Positions 9,522 to 17,691 of a stretch of DNA of 33,404 nucleotides are shown here, piece after piece (the first letter of the stretch is position 1; each line of letters begins with the position of its first letter). This DNA is from an uncultured Wenzhouxiangella sp. Its GTDB lineage: Bacteria > Pseudomonadota > Gammaproteobacteria > Xanthomonadales > Wenzhouxiangellaceae. The stretch is from NCBI GenBank assembly GCA_913057195.1, contig CAJXNL010000020.1, positions 1-33,404 of the forward strand. The letters run 5' to 3'. The notes under the pieces are model-generated. The model ran no database searches and was not told the DNA's origin. It saw only the letters and a program-made list of their open reading frames with translations. Position numbers and translations under genes: made by a program.

Positions 9522-10196
9522 ATGGCAATGCCCACACCCACAGAACACGCCGCAAAGGTCGCTGACACCGCCCAAGACACGCACGAGGCGCTGGTCAGTG
9601 GTCGTGACCGATTGTTGGCCTGTGCGGCGGATGCGTTCGCGCAACGCGGCTACGCGGGCACCTCAGTCGCGGCGATCGCAGAGCGCGCCGCCCTGTCAAA
9701 GTCAACGGTATTTCATCACTTTCCCACGAAAAGAGCGCTCTATCTGGCAGTCATTGAAAAGGCCGTGGCCGATTTTTCGCAAACGCTCGACAGCGTGTTG
9801 GACGAGGCCCGTCCGTTAGATCGCCAGCTTGAAGATTATCAGTGCCAGCATATCGCGCACATTTTAGACAATGATCAAGTGACGCAGCTTGTTCTTCGAG
9901 AGCTTCAAAAAAATGCCAGCAAAGACAGTGCCCACTTGGTAAGCGACGTCTTATCGGCAAACTTTCAACGACTGGTTGATTTTATTTCTCAGGCCCAAAA
10001 CCATGGACTGATCCGTGATCATGTTGATCCATCGGTCACAGCATTGACATTAATTTCTGCCAATGTGTTCTATTTCCAGCACCGCAAAGTGTTGCGGTAT
10101 TTGCCCAATTTCACCTGTGCCGATCAGCCCAGGCGCTATGCCCAGTCGGTCAGCGAACTTATCTTCCACGGTCTTAATGGGGAACATCCACAATGA
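9522..10196 (+). CDS. TetR/AcrR-family transcriptional repressor of the adjacent RND pump
   Basis: The 224-residue protein has a TetR N-terminal helix-turn-helix at about residues 48-67 (TSVAAIAERAALSKSTVFHHF), followed by a helical ligand-binding region. The ATG at 9522 is chosen because AGGAG lies eight bases upstream; a GTG at 9516 is too close to it. The stop overlaps the adaptor gene start (ATGA), so regulator and pump are translated together. By family habit it represses its own operon through the palindrome at 9465 and is released by a pump substrate; the ligand cannot be told from sequence. Confidence 0.93.
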   Translation: MAMPTPTEHAAKVADTAQDTHEALVSGRDRLLACAADAFAQRGYAGTSVAAIAERAALSKSTVFHHFPTKRALYLAVIEKAVADFSQTLDSVLDEARPLDRQLEDYQCQHIAHILDNDQVTQLVLRELQKNASKDSAHLVSDVLSANFQRLVDFISQAQNHGLIRDHVDPSVTALTLISANVFYFQHRKVLRYLPNFTCADQPRRYAQSVSELIFHGLNGEHPQ

Positions 10197-11290
10197 ACCA
10201 GTCACCACATTACCTGTTGTTTTATTTGGGCGTGACCGCCGCGTTGTTGGTGGCCTGTGGTGGTGAGGACGATGAAGGAGGCGCCTTGCCCGCCACCACA
10301 GTCACCCAAGCCAATACACAAAGTCAGGTGGTTGAACGCATTGAGCGATCGGTGGGTCGAGTCCATGCCACCACGGCACCCACCGTTGCGGCTGAGACTG
10401 CGGGTCGGGTGGTTGAAGTGCTCGTCGATGCGGGCGATGCGGTCGAGGCCGGTCAGGTTTTGGCGCGCCTGGATGGACAGGCGCAGCGCGCAGCCGTTGA
10501 AGCCGCGCGCGGTGAGGTGATGCGCCTCCAGGCGCTGTCGGCCAACCAGAAGCGACAGGTGGATCGGTTGGCGACGCTGGTCGATGGCGAGCTGGTGTCA
10601 ACCGATCAGTTTGAGCAGGCTCAGGCGCAGGCAAAGGCCTTGGCATCTCAGCTGCAAAGCGCCCAGGCTCGGCTGAGTGATGCGCAACGCAACCTTGATC
10701 ACATCCAAATCATCGCGCCTGTCAGTGGCGAGATTGAGGTTCGTCATGTCTCAGAGGGTGACTTTATTGATACTGGACAGCCTGCGTTTGGGCTGGTCTC
10801 ATCAAAAGCGCTCCAAGTCGTTTTGCCCGTCTCACAACGGCTGATGAGTGACATCGCTGTGGGCCAATCGGTTTATCTGAAACCCATGGGCATTGACCAG
10901 CGACCCATCACGGCCACCATCACCGAGGTTCGACCCGTGGTCGGAGAGCGATCGCGTGCGGTGGAAGCCATCGTGTCTTTGGACAATCCCGGTGGATGGC
11001 GTGCGGGCAGTTCGATGGTCGGTGAGATTGTGTTGCAGCGGTATGAGGCGGTGGTGGTGCCTGCCACTGCGGTGGTCAAGCGACCAGCCGGTGATGTGGT
11101 GTATGTGATTGACTCAGCCCAGTCAACGGTTCGCGAGCAGATTGTTCAAACGGGTGTACGCGAAGGTGATTGGGTTGAAATTGCAAACGGATTGACCGCC
11201 GATACCGCGGTTGTTTTAGACGGTGCGGGGTTTTTAACCGATGGTGCGCGCATTGAATTGGCTTCAACCGACGGTGGCGTTCAGCCATGA
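10193..11290 (+). CDS. RND efflux periplasmic adaptor (membrane fusion lipoprotein)
   Basis: This 365-residue HlyD/AcrA-type adaptor links the inner-membrane pump to an outer-membrane channel. The N-terminus is a lipoprotein signal with lipobox LVAC (Cys22). A biotinyl-lipoyl-like half motif is visible at AAETAGRVVEVLVDAGDAV, then a coiled-coil hairpin rich in Gln/Ala/Leu, the second lipoyl half (APVSGEIEVRHVSEGDFI) and a beta-barrel domain. It overlaps tetR upstream and the pump downstream, both by four bases. Confidence 0.93.
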   Translation: MNQSPHYLLFYLGVTAALLVACGGEDDEGGALPATTVTQANTQSQVVERIERSVGRVHATTAPTVAAETAGRVVEVLVDAGDAVEAGQVLARLDGQAQRAAVEAARGEVMRLQALSANQKRQVDRLATLVDGELVSTDQFEQAQAQAKALASQLQSAQARLSDAQRNLDHIQIIAPVSGEIEVRHVSEGDFIDTGQPAFGLVSSKALQVVLPVSQRLMSDIAVGQSVYLKPMGIDQRPITATITEVRPVVGERSRAVEAIVSLDNPGGWRAGSSMVGEIVLQRYEAVVVPATAVVKRPAGDVVYVIDSAQSTVREQIVQTGVREGDWVEIANGLTADTAVVLDGAGFLTDGARIELASTDGGVQP

Positions 11291-14200
11291 CATTGCCCGA
11301 GTTGTCCATTCGCCGACACGTGCTGGCCTATATGGTGTCTGGCGTCATGCTGTTGTTTGGTCTCATCGGATATCAAAGTATTGGGGTCGACCGATTTCCC
11401 GAAATTGAATTTCCACTGATCTCGGTGACCACCACCTTGCCTGGCGCGAGTCCTGAGATTGTCGATGCGAGCATCACCAATATCATTGAGGGGTCAGTCA
11501 ACAGTGTCCCTGGAATTGACTTTATTCAGTCTGAATCTTCGCCGGGCGTTTCCACTGTGGTGATCACCTTCAAGCTGAATAAAGACATCGACATCGCGTT
11601 TAATGAGGTCCAGGCCAAGGTCAATCAAAACCTAAGACAGCTGCCCTTAGACGCCGAGCCGCCGGTCGTGGCCAAAGTCGAAGTCGGGGCAAGCCCCATC
11701 ATGTGGCTGTCGCTGACGGGGGATCGGACGCTTCAGCAGCTGAATCAATACGCCAACAACGTCATCAGCAAACGCTTGGAGACCATTGACGGTGTGGGCG
11801 GGGTACAAATTGGAGGCCGTCGCGAGCGAACCATCCGCGTGAATCTGGACTTGGACCGAATGGCGGCCAACGAGGTCACCGCGCAGGACATTCAGCGCGC
11901 CTTTGCCACTGAACACGCCCAATTCCCCGGCGGCTTTCTGGTCAGCGGATCCACTGAACTCTTGGTCAAACTCGATCTTGAGTTTCATGACCCTCAAGCC
12001 TTATCGGAGATGATTGTCCGGCATGTCGACGGTGCGCCGGTTCGGCTAAAAGATGTCTCTGACGTTGAGGATGGGTTGGCCGATTTTCGATCTCTGGCTC
12101 GCTATAACGGCCAGCCCAATGTGGGCATTGGCGTGGTTAAGATCACAGGGGCCAACACGGTGGCCATTGTCGACGAGGTCAACCGACGCCTAGAGGAGCA
12201 GATCATCCCGCAGCTGCCGCCAGGCCTGAAGATTCAGGTGGCCTCTGACGACTCAGAGTTGATTCGAGAGATTGTCCAGTCGCTCCAGGATCATTTGATT
12301 GAGGGGGCTTTGTTGGCTGCGTTTGTGGTGCTTTTGTTTTTACGTTCATGGCGGGGAACGATCATTATCTCAGTGGCAATTCCGGTGTCTTTGATGGCTG
12401 CAGTGGCGGTGATTTATCTGGCCGGTTACACCTTTAACACCATGACGCTGTTGGCTTTATTGCTGCTGATTGGCGTGGTGGTCGATGATGCCATCGTTGT
12501 TCTTGAAAACATTTACCGTCATCGCCAGGAAGAGAACCCTGACCCAGAGCAGGCGGCCATAGCAGGCTCAAACCAGGTGTTTTTTGCCATCATCGCCACA
12601 ACGCTGACGTTGGTGTCTATCTTTGCCTCTGTCATCTTTCTGGGCGGAATCATTGGACGGTTTTTCGAGTCCTTCGCCGTGACGGTGACCGTGGGCGTGA
12701 TCGCATCATCAGTGGTGGCGCTGACCCTGACCCCCGTGCTGTGCGCGCGCTTTTTGAGGGTCAGACGCCCCGACGAGAGCCGCGGTCAGATCTACCAACG
12801 GCTCGATGGTTTTTTTGAGCGCATGAATGGCGCCTATCGAAACGCATTGGCTTATACCCTGGCTCATCGTGGACGGGTGCTGGCCATTGCTGGTGCCGTC
12901 GTTTTGAGCTCTGGGTATTTCTTTGCAGATATTCAAAAAGAATTTGTGCCCGCCGAGGACGAAGGGCGATTTGTGGTTTTCTTCAGAGCGCCACTGGGCA
13001 CTGGAATTGAGACCACGGAAGGCTACATGCGAGACATTGAGTCGCTGTTGGCCAGTTATGACTCGATCCGCTCATACTTCACAGCCATTGGCTTAGGCAC
13101 AGCCAGCGAGGTGAACCGAGGTCTGGCATTTGTGCGCTTGGTTGCACGGGATCAGCGCGATGTCTCTCAACAGGAGGTGCTGGCCCAGATTCGCCAAGAC
13201 CTCAGAGCGATTCCTGGTGTGATTGCATTTGCCGCACCCCCGAGCATTGTTGGCGGGCAGCGCGGTGAACCGCTGCAGTTTGCGCTGCGAGGGACCGATT
13301 TGGATACGGTGGCGGCGTTGGCCAATGAAATGCAGCGGCGCTTGCAAGATGTTGAAGGCATGAGCACCGTGGATCTTGACTTGCAAATGAACCTGCCTCA
13401 GCTGGAAGTTGACATTGATCGAACCCAGGCCGCGGACGCGGGGGTCAGCTCCTCTGACATTGCCTATGCGGTCAACATGCTGGTGGGGGGCATCGACATT
13501 GCCCGATACAATGACGAGCCTGGCGACGGTGAACGGTATGACATTCGCGTCAAAGCACAGGAGGGTCAGATTGTCACACCGGATGATATGAGTCGCATTT
13601 TGATCCGAGGCAGCAACGGCCAGGTGTATCGATTTGATCAGCTTGCCCAGGCACGCGAAGAAATTGGCCCGGCGGTGATTACGCGGTTTGATCTTAACTA
13701 CGCGGCCAATTTTTATGCCAATCCAGAAATCGCTTTGGGCACAGCGATAGAGGAAATCAATGCGATTGCGGATGATATTTTGCCGTTGGGCTATGAGATT
13801 GCACTGAAAGCCGAAGCGAGGGAATTCCAGCAGACGCTGGCTTATGTCATTTTTGCTTTTGGTCTGGCAACGGTGCTGGTATTCATGGTGCTCTCATCGC
13901 AGTTTAACTCGTTTATCCAGCCTTTGATTGTGATGACGGCGCAACCTCTGGCGGTGATCGGCGGTGTGTTTTTATTGTGGTTAACCAACAACTCGCTCAA
14001 CATTTACTCGATGATCGGGATGGTGCTGTTGGTGGGACTGGTGGCCAAGAACTCGATCCTTCTGGTGGACTTAACCAACCAGTTCAGGGCACAGGGGCAG
14101 GGAATTGATGAAGCCCTTTCAAATGCCTGCCCCATTCGTCTTCGTCCTGTTTTGATGACGTCGCTGACGGTGATTTTGGCGTTGTTGCCGCCTGCACTTG

Positions 14201-14343
14201 GGTGGGGGGCAGGCTCTGACACGAACGGGCCACTGGCGGTGGCAGTGATCGGGGGGATGCTGAGTTCCACCTTATTGACTCTGGTGGTGGTGCCGGCCGC
14301 GTACTCGTTGATCGAGAATCGAATGGTCAAGGGAGTTTCTTAG
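11287..14343 (+). CDS. RND-family multidrug efflux pump, inner-membrane subunit
   Basis: The 1018-residue protein has the AcrB-type layout: TM1, a large periplasmic loop, TM2-6, a second loop, TM7-12. Proton-relay residues are present: Asp400-Asp401 in TM4 (GVVVDDAIVVLEN) and Lys921 in TM10 (GLVAKNSILLVD). These fit hydrophobic/amphiphilic-type pumps rather than heavy-metal RND pumps. No TolC/OprM-type gene follows, so the complex must borrow a channel encoded elsewhere. The substrate is unknown. Confidence 0.94.
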   Translation: MTLPELSIRRHVLAYMVSGVMLLFGLIGYQSIGVDRFPEIEFPLISVTTTLPGASPEIVDASITNIIEGSVNSVPGIDFIQSESSPGVSTVVITFKLNKDIDIAFNEVQAKVNQNLRQLPLDAEPPVVAKVEVGASPIMWLSLTGDRTLQQLNQYANNVISKRLETIDGVGGVQIGGRRERTIRVNLDLDRMAANEVTAQDIQRAFATEHAQFPGGFLVSGSTELLVKLDLEFHDPQALSEMIVRHVDGAPVRLKDVSDVEDGLADFRSLARYNGQPNVGIGVVKITGANTVAIVDEVNRRLEEQIIPQLPPGLKIQVASDDSELIREIVQSLQDHLIEGALLAAFVVLLFLRSWRGTIIISVAIPVSLMAAVAVIYLAGYTFNTMTLLALLLLIGVVVDDAIVVLENIYRHRQEENPDPEQAAIAGSNQVFFAIIATTLTLVSIFASVIFLGGIIGRFFESFAVTVTVGVIASSVVALTLTPVLCARFLRVRRPDESRGQIYQRLDGFFERMNGAYRNALAYTLAHRGRVLAIAGAVVLSSGYFFADIQKEFVPAEDEGRFVVFFRAPLGTGIETTEGYMRDIESLLASYDSIRSYFTAIGLGTASEVNRGLAFVRLVARDQRDVSQQEVLAQIRQDLRAIPGVIAFAAPPSIVGGQRGEPLQFALRGTDLDTVAALANEMQRRLQDVEGMSTVDLDLQMNLPQLEVDIDRTQAADAGVSSSDIAYAVNMLVGGIDIARYNDEPGDGERYDIRVKAQEGQIVTPDDMSRILIRGSNGQVYRFDQLAQAREEIGPAVITRFDLNYAANFYANPEIALGTAIEEINAIADDILPLGYEIALKAEAREFQQTLAYVIFAFGLATVLVFMVLSSQFNSFIQPLIVMTAQPLAVIGGVFLLWLTNNSLNIYSMIGMVLLVGLVAKNSILLVDLTNQFRAQGQGIDEALSNACPIRLRPVLMTSLTVILALLPPALGWGAGSDTNGPLAVAVIGGMLSSTLLTLVVVPAAYSLIENRMVKGVS

Positions 14344-14616
14344 TCACCCAATCGTCGGCGTGCCTGTGATGCTCAATCGCATTGAGCCTCTCGGTGAATG
14401 TCTGCGTGTCTGAATCATTGTGCGTTGAGCAGTCCGCGTTGATAAGCGAATGCCACCTGAAGCCGTTAATTGGCCTCAATCCCGCCGCCAGATTCAAACT
14501 CAGCCCAGTTGGAATCCATCGGTCGCATGGTGCGGTGTATGCGCGCTCAGGCAGCTGTCTGTGAGCATGGCAAACTTGGCAGCTTGACTCTCCAAACCCT
14601 GCACATTAAACTTTTG

Positions 14617-14698
14617 AATCAGATTTGGCGCTTGGCGCACATACGAGACGCGGAGCGTTGTCGACCACTCGCCGCGGAGTCTTTCTAAAAATCTGATT
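14617..14698. repeat. Inverted repeat with 62-base loop
   Basis: AATCAGATTT (14617-14626) is perfectly complementary to AAATCTGATT (14689-14698). The intervening 62 bases are GC-rich and hold a CCGCGG. It could be a protein-binding pair or a leader-RNA stem upstream of the beta-helix gene. Confidence 0.5.
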
Positions 14699-14724
14699 TC
14701 GCCCTGTTTGCCAATTGATCATCA

Positions 14725-14733
14725 CCCCCCCCC
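14725..14733 (+). repeat. C9 homopolymer tract 20 bases before a surface-protein start codon
   Basis: Nine consecutive C lie between a TTGATC (14715-14720) and a TATGGA (14738-14743). A tract of this kind in or near a promoter can change length by slippage and switch expression. Whether these flanking boxes are the promoter is unproven. Confidence 0.6.
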
Positions 14734-14753
14734 TCGATATGGAATGCTAAACA

Positions 14754-16361
14754 ATGAGACTTCGTACGCCAGATGGCGCAGTTTTTGTTCAGATGCTCGG
14801 GGCAGCGACCGTGGCCGTGGCCTTAAGCTCGGTGGTTCAGGCCGCCACCATCACCGTGGATACCAATGGGGACTCAGGTGGGGCCGGAGATTGCACGCTG
14901 CGTCAGGCCATTGACAGCATCAATGCCGGTGCTGATCAAGATGGGTGCACGGCTTCTGGAGCGTATGGCGCTGACGACATTGTTAACTTTGACCCAACGG
15001 TCAACGGAGTCCTCACGCTGTCAGGCAGTGCGCTTGACATTACCGCATCGGTAATGATTCAAGGGCCAGGTGCAGATTCTTTGGCGGTGGATGGGGATCA
15101 GCAGTCGCGTGTTTTTACCATCGGGGGAGCTGGTACTGAAGTCAGCATCGATGGATTAACCCTCCAAAACGGGAAGGAATCGGCCTCCAAAGGGGGCGGC
15201 ATTCTTGTTGAGGCAAACGCGGGCCTGGTCATCACCGAAAGCACCATTCAGGGCAACTACGCTCAAAATGGTGGCGGTGGTATTTTTGTGGAGGGCGACG
15301 CTGATCTGACCGTCCAGCGCACCACGATTTCGGACAACGATGGCGAGGGTGGTTTCCCTGGTGGTGGCGGGATTTATGCTGGTCCTAAGGCCAACGTCAC
15401 ATTGCAAGAAGCGGCCATATCAGACAATAAAGCGCTGTTTGGCGGCGGGATTTATGTTGATTCGGCCACGGTGCAAATCACCAACAGCACCGTGGCGGGC
15501 AACAGTACTTATGAACCAGCTGGCGAGGATAGCACTTGCCAGGGTGGCGGTATTTTCACCACTGACACTGGCGGAGTCTCCGCCACCGTCACACTCGAAA
15601 AAAGCACCATCTCGAATAACAGCACTTGCGGTAACGTCGACGCGTCTGGCGGTGGAATCGCGGCTTTCGGATCTTCGAGTGTCGCGTTAAGCAACTCAAC
15701 GGTTTCTGGTAACGAGGCCACCAAATCTGGCGGCGGAATGTTCCTTTTTAATGAACTTGTATCTACCGTTGCCACCTTGGTGAACACCACCGTGTCTGGC
15801 AACACAGCGCCTGCAGGCGCTGGTCTTGCGATGGCCAAAAATACTGGTGGTGGTAGCCTGTCTGTTTCTTTGGCCAACACGCTGGTGGCGAGCAACAACG
15901 GTGGAGATTGTCAGACCAATGACCCTGCGGTGGTCACCGCAACCAGTAGCTTGGTCGGTGATGCGGTCTCGGCTTGCGGGCTGACGAATTCGAATGGCAA
16001 CCTCATTGGTGTCGCCCCCGCAGACGTTGCGATTCAATCGCTTGCCGACAATGGATGTGACGTCCCAGCCGGTAACCCGCTGGGGCCATCTCAATATTTT
16101 AGCTGCGTCAAAACGCATGCGCTGCTTGCTGAGAGCCAGGCCGTTGATGCGGCCGATGCGGCTCAGTCGCCAGCACGCGATCAGCGCGGCGTTGCTCGGC
16201 CGCAGAGGAGAGGTTTCGATATTGGGTCTTTTGAATTAAGGTCAGAAACAAGACCCCCCCAGCCCAAGCAAATACCCGCGGCCACGATGCTGAGTCTGCT
16301 TTTGGGTGCGGCCTTGCTTGCCTTTTTAGGAATGCGGCGGCTGCGGGGACAAAAAGCGTAA
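14754..16361 (+). CDS. Exported right-handed beta-helix protein with C-terminal sorting-type tail
   Basis: The 535-residue protein begins with a signal peptide (to about Ala30, SSVVQA). A CSLREA-like segment follows (DCTLRQAIDSINAG, 46-59), typical of bacterial surface beta-helix proteins. The middle (about 100-400) is a repeated right-handed parallel beta-helix with recurring GGGI, NSTVSGN and SGGGM turns, as in polymorphic-outer-membrane and pectate-lyase-like folds. The last 29 residues (507-535) comprise IPAATMLSLLLG, a membrane segment and RRLRGQKA, resembling PEP/IPTL-CTERM tails processed by exosortase-like enzymes. No catalytic triad or ligand motif is recognised, so the function is unknown beyond surface location. 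A C7 run (16254-16260) lies in codons just before the tail. GGAA lies nine bases before ATG 14754. Confidence 0.85.
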   Translation: MRLRTPDGAVFVQMLGAATVAVALSSVVQAATITVDTNGDSGGAGDCTLRQAIDSINAGADQDGCTASGAYGADDIVNFDPTVNGVLTLSGSALDITASVMIQGPGADSLAVDGDQQSRVFTIGGAGTEVSIDGLTLQNGKESASKGGGILVEANAGLVITESTIQGNYAQNGGGGIFVEGDADLTVQRTTISDNDGEGGFPGGGGIYAGPKANVTLQEAAISDNKALFGGGIYVDSATVQITNSTVAGNSTYEPAGEDSTCQGGGIFTTDTGGVSATVTLEKSTISNNSTCGNVDASGGGIAAFGSSSVALSNSTVSGNEATKSGGGMFLFNELVSTVATLVNTTVSGNTAPAGAGLAMAKNTGGGSLSVSLANTLVASNNGGDCQTNDPAVVTATSSLVGDAVSACGLTNSNGNLIGVAPADVAIQSLADNGCDVPAGNPLGPSQYFSCVKTHALLAESQAVDAADAAQSPARDQRGVARPQRRGFDIGSFELRSETRPPQPKQIPAATMLSLLLGAALLAFLGMRRLRGQKA

Positions 16362-16403
16362 TTTGGTTCCAGGCGCTGGCAGCGTCACTGTGTGGCATTC
16401 GTG

Positions 16404-16479
16404 TGGCGCCCCGGGCAGGATTCGAACCTGCGACCTGCCGCTTAGGAGGCGGCTGCTCTATCCCCTGAGCTACCGAGGC
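16404..16479 (-). tRNA. tRNA-Arg (CCT)
   Basis: Read on the minus strand, acceptor GCCTCGG pairs with CCGGGGC (one G-U pair), with discriminator G and an encoded CCA. The anticodon loop CTCCTAA gives anticodon CCT (arginine, AGG). The first ten bases (16470-16479) overlap the last codons and stop of rnd on the same strand. Confidence 0.96.
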
Positions 16480-17630
16480 TTGGCTACACTGAAACTGCAG
16501 TGGATCTCTTCGCCCAACGCATCTTGAACCAATGGCCCTCGCCAACCGTCCATCCACTCGGGTCTGTCGCCCATCAGCACTCGAGACAGCTCCCGCTTGC
16601 TGGCAATCAATGCCGGTTCAACATTTAATGATTGGGCCAACGCTGCAATTCTACCCTGCCACTGCTTGAGCGTTTGGCGCTGCTCGGTGTTCAAGCCCAG
16701 CAACGCGACAGGCACCTCAAACCCATCGGGATCGGCACTGGCCAGTGCTTTAACACAGGGGGTCAGCCATCGACCCAGCGCATTTCGGTGGGCATCGATG
16801 GCCGCATCAACCCCCGAACGGTGGGCCATGAGTCCGAGGCTGCACAGCACATCGTCTTTTAAGACAAAGGAGCGCGGAAGGTTGCGTGCCTTTGCTTGTT
16901 CCTCCCGCCATTGAGCCAGTTCAGACACGTACGCCATGGCCTGTCTGGGTAATCGACCGACGCCTTTGATTCGAAGCAGTGGGTCAGCCGTCCACGACCG
17001 TTCTTTTTGGGCCACCAGCCGGGCGCAGTCTTCGTGCAGCCATGACAATCGGTTGTGCTTTTCTAAGGCGGTGGCCAAGACGTCGGCCAGTGCGGGCAGA
17101 TAAATCACATCTTGAGCTGCATACGAAAGCAAACGGGTTGACAAAGGTCGCTGACACCAATTGGACCTGGCCTGTCCGCCCGGCAACGAGTCGCCAAAGA
17201 CCTGCTCGATTAAGTGCTCATAGCGTGTCTGCAATCCCAATCCCAGCATTGCGGCGGCCAGCTGGGTGTCAAACAGATGTTGCGGGCATTGGCCGGTCAA
17301 CAGCTTGAAAATCTCCAGATCTTCCCCAACGCTGTGGAGCACTTGGTGTCCTGAAGGACGCGCAATCAATGTCGCCAGCGGCGCATGATCAGACAATGTA
17401 ACGACATCCACCAACCAAACGACATGGCCATCACTCAGCTGGACCAAACCTGGCTTGGGATAAAACGTCCGCTCGCGGACAAACTCGGTGTCCATGCCCA
17501 GCCAATCGGCGGCCGACAGGGTTTGCACCAGCTCGGCGTATTGCGTGGGGCAATCGACCCATTGCGCGTCAGCGACCGCGCGTGATGCGTGCGGGCAGTG
17601 GGCCTGGAGACGCTCGAGTGGCTGATTCAT
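16470..17630 (-). CDS. rnd: Ribonuclease D (tRNA 3'-processing exonuclease)
   Basis: The 386-residue DEDD-family 3'-5' exonuclease trims tRNA precursors. Motif I is MDTEFVRE (Asp47, Glu49), motif II is VLHSVGEDLEIFKLL, and motif III is LLSYAAQDVIYLPAL (Tyr-x3-Asp). An HRDC domain follows (WREEQAKARNLPRSFVLKD onward). The frame is open to 17738, but MNQPLERLQA at 17630 is a better family start; ATG 17651 is possible. The stop TAG (16472-16470) is U8-A9-G10 of tRNA-Arg, so the gene ends inside the tRNA. It is divergent from the gene at 17692. Confidence 0.93.
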   Translation of the reverse strand: MNQPLERLQAHCPHASRAVADAQWVDCPTQYAELVQTLSAADWLGMDTEFVRERTFYPKPGLVQLSDGHVVWLVDVVTLSDHAPLATLIARPSGHQVLHSVGEDLEIFKLLTGQCPQHLFDTQLAAAMLGLGLQTRYEHLIEQVFGDSLPGGQARSNWCQRPLSTRLLSYAAQDVIYLPALADVLATALEKHNRLSWLHEDCARLVAQKERSWTADPLLRIKGVGRLPRQAMAYVSELAQWREEQAKARNLPRSFVLKDDVLCSLGLMAHRSGVDAAIDAHRNALGRWLTPCVKALASADPDGFEVPVALLGLNTEQRQTLKQWQGRIAALAQSLNVEPALIASKRELSRVLMGDRPEWMDGWRGPLVQDALGEEIHCSFSVAKPR

Positions 17631-17691
17631 GGGGATCCAGTCTAGCGCCATTGACTGGCATTGAGGGAGATTTGACGATATTCTGCACCCC

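Larger units (their letters stand above)
14344..14753. other. 410-base non-coding region before the beta-helix gene
   Basis: No convincing gene is seen; the short ORFs here lack ribosome sites and family features. It holds a perfect 7-bp hairpin GCTCAAT-CGC-ATTGAGC (14371-14387) that could end the pump transcript but has no T-run, a 10-bp inverted repeat (14617/14689) and a run of nine C (14725-14733). Confidence 0.6.

Noticed and set aside
14382-14688. 60-72 residue ORFs in the pump/beta-helix gap
   Set aside because: They have no ribosome binding site, unusual composition and no recognisable family; the region reads as non-coding.
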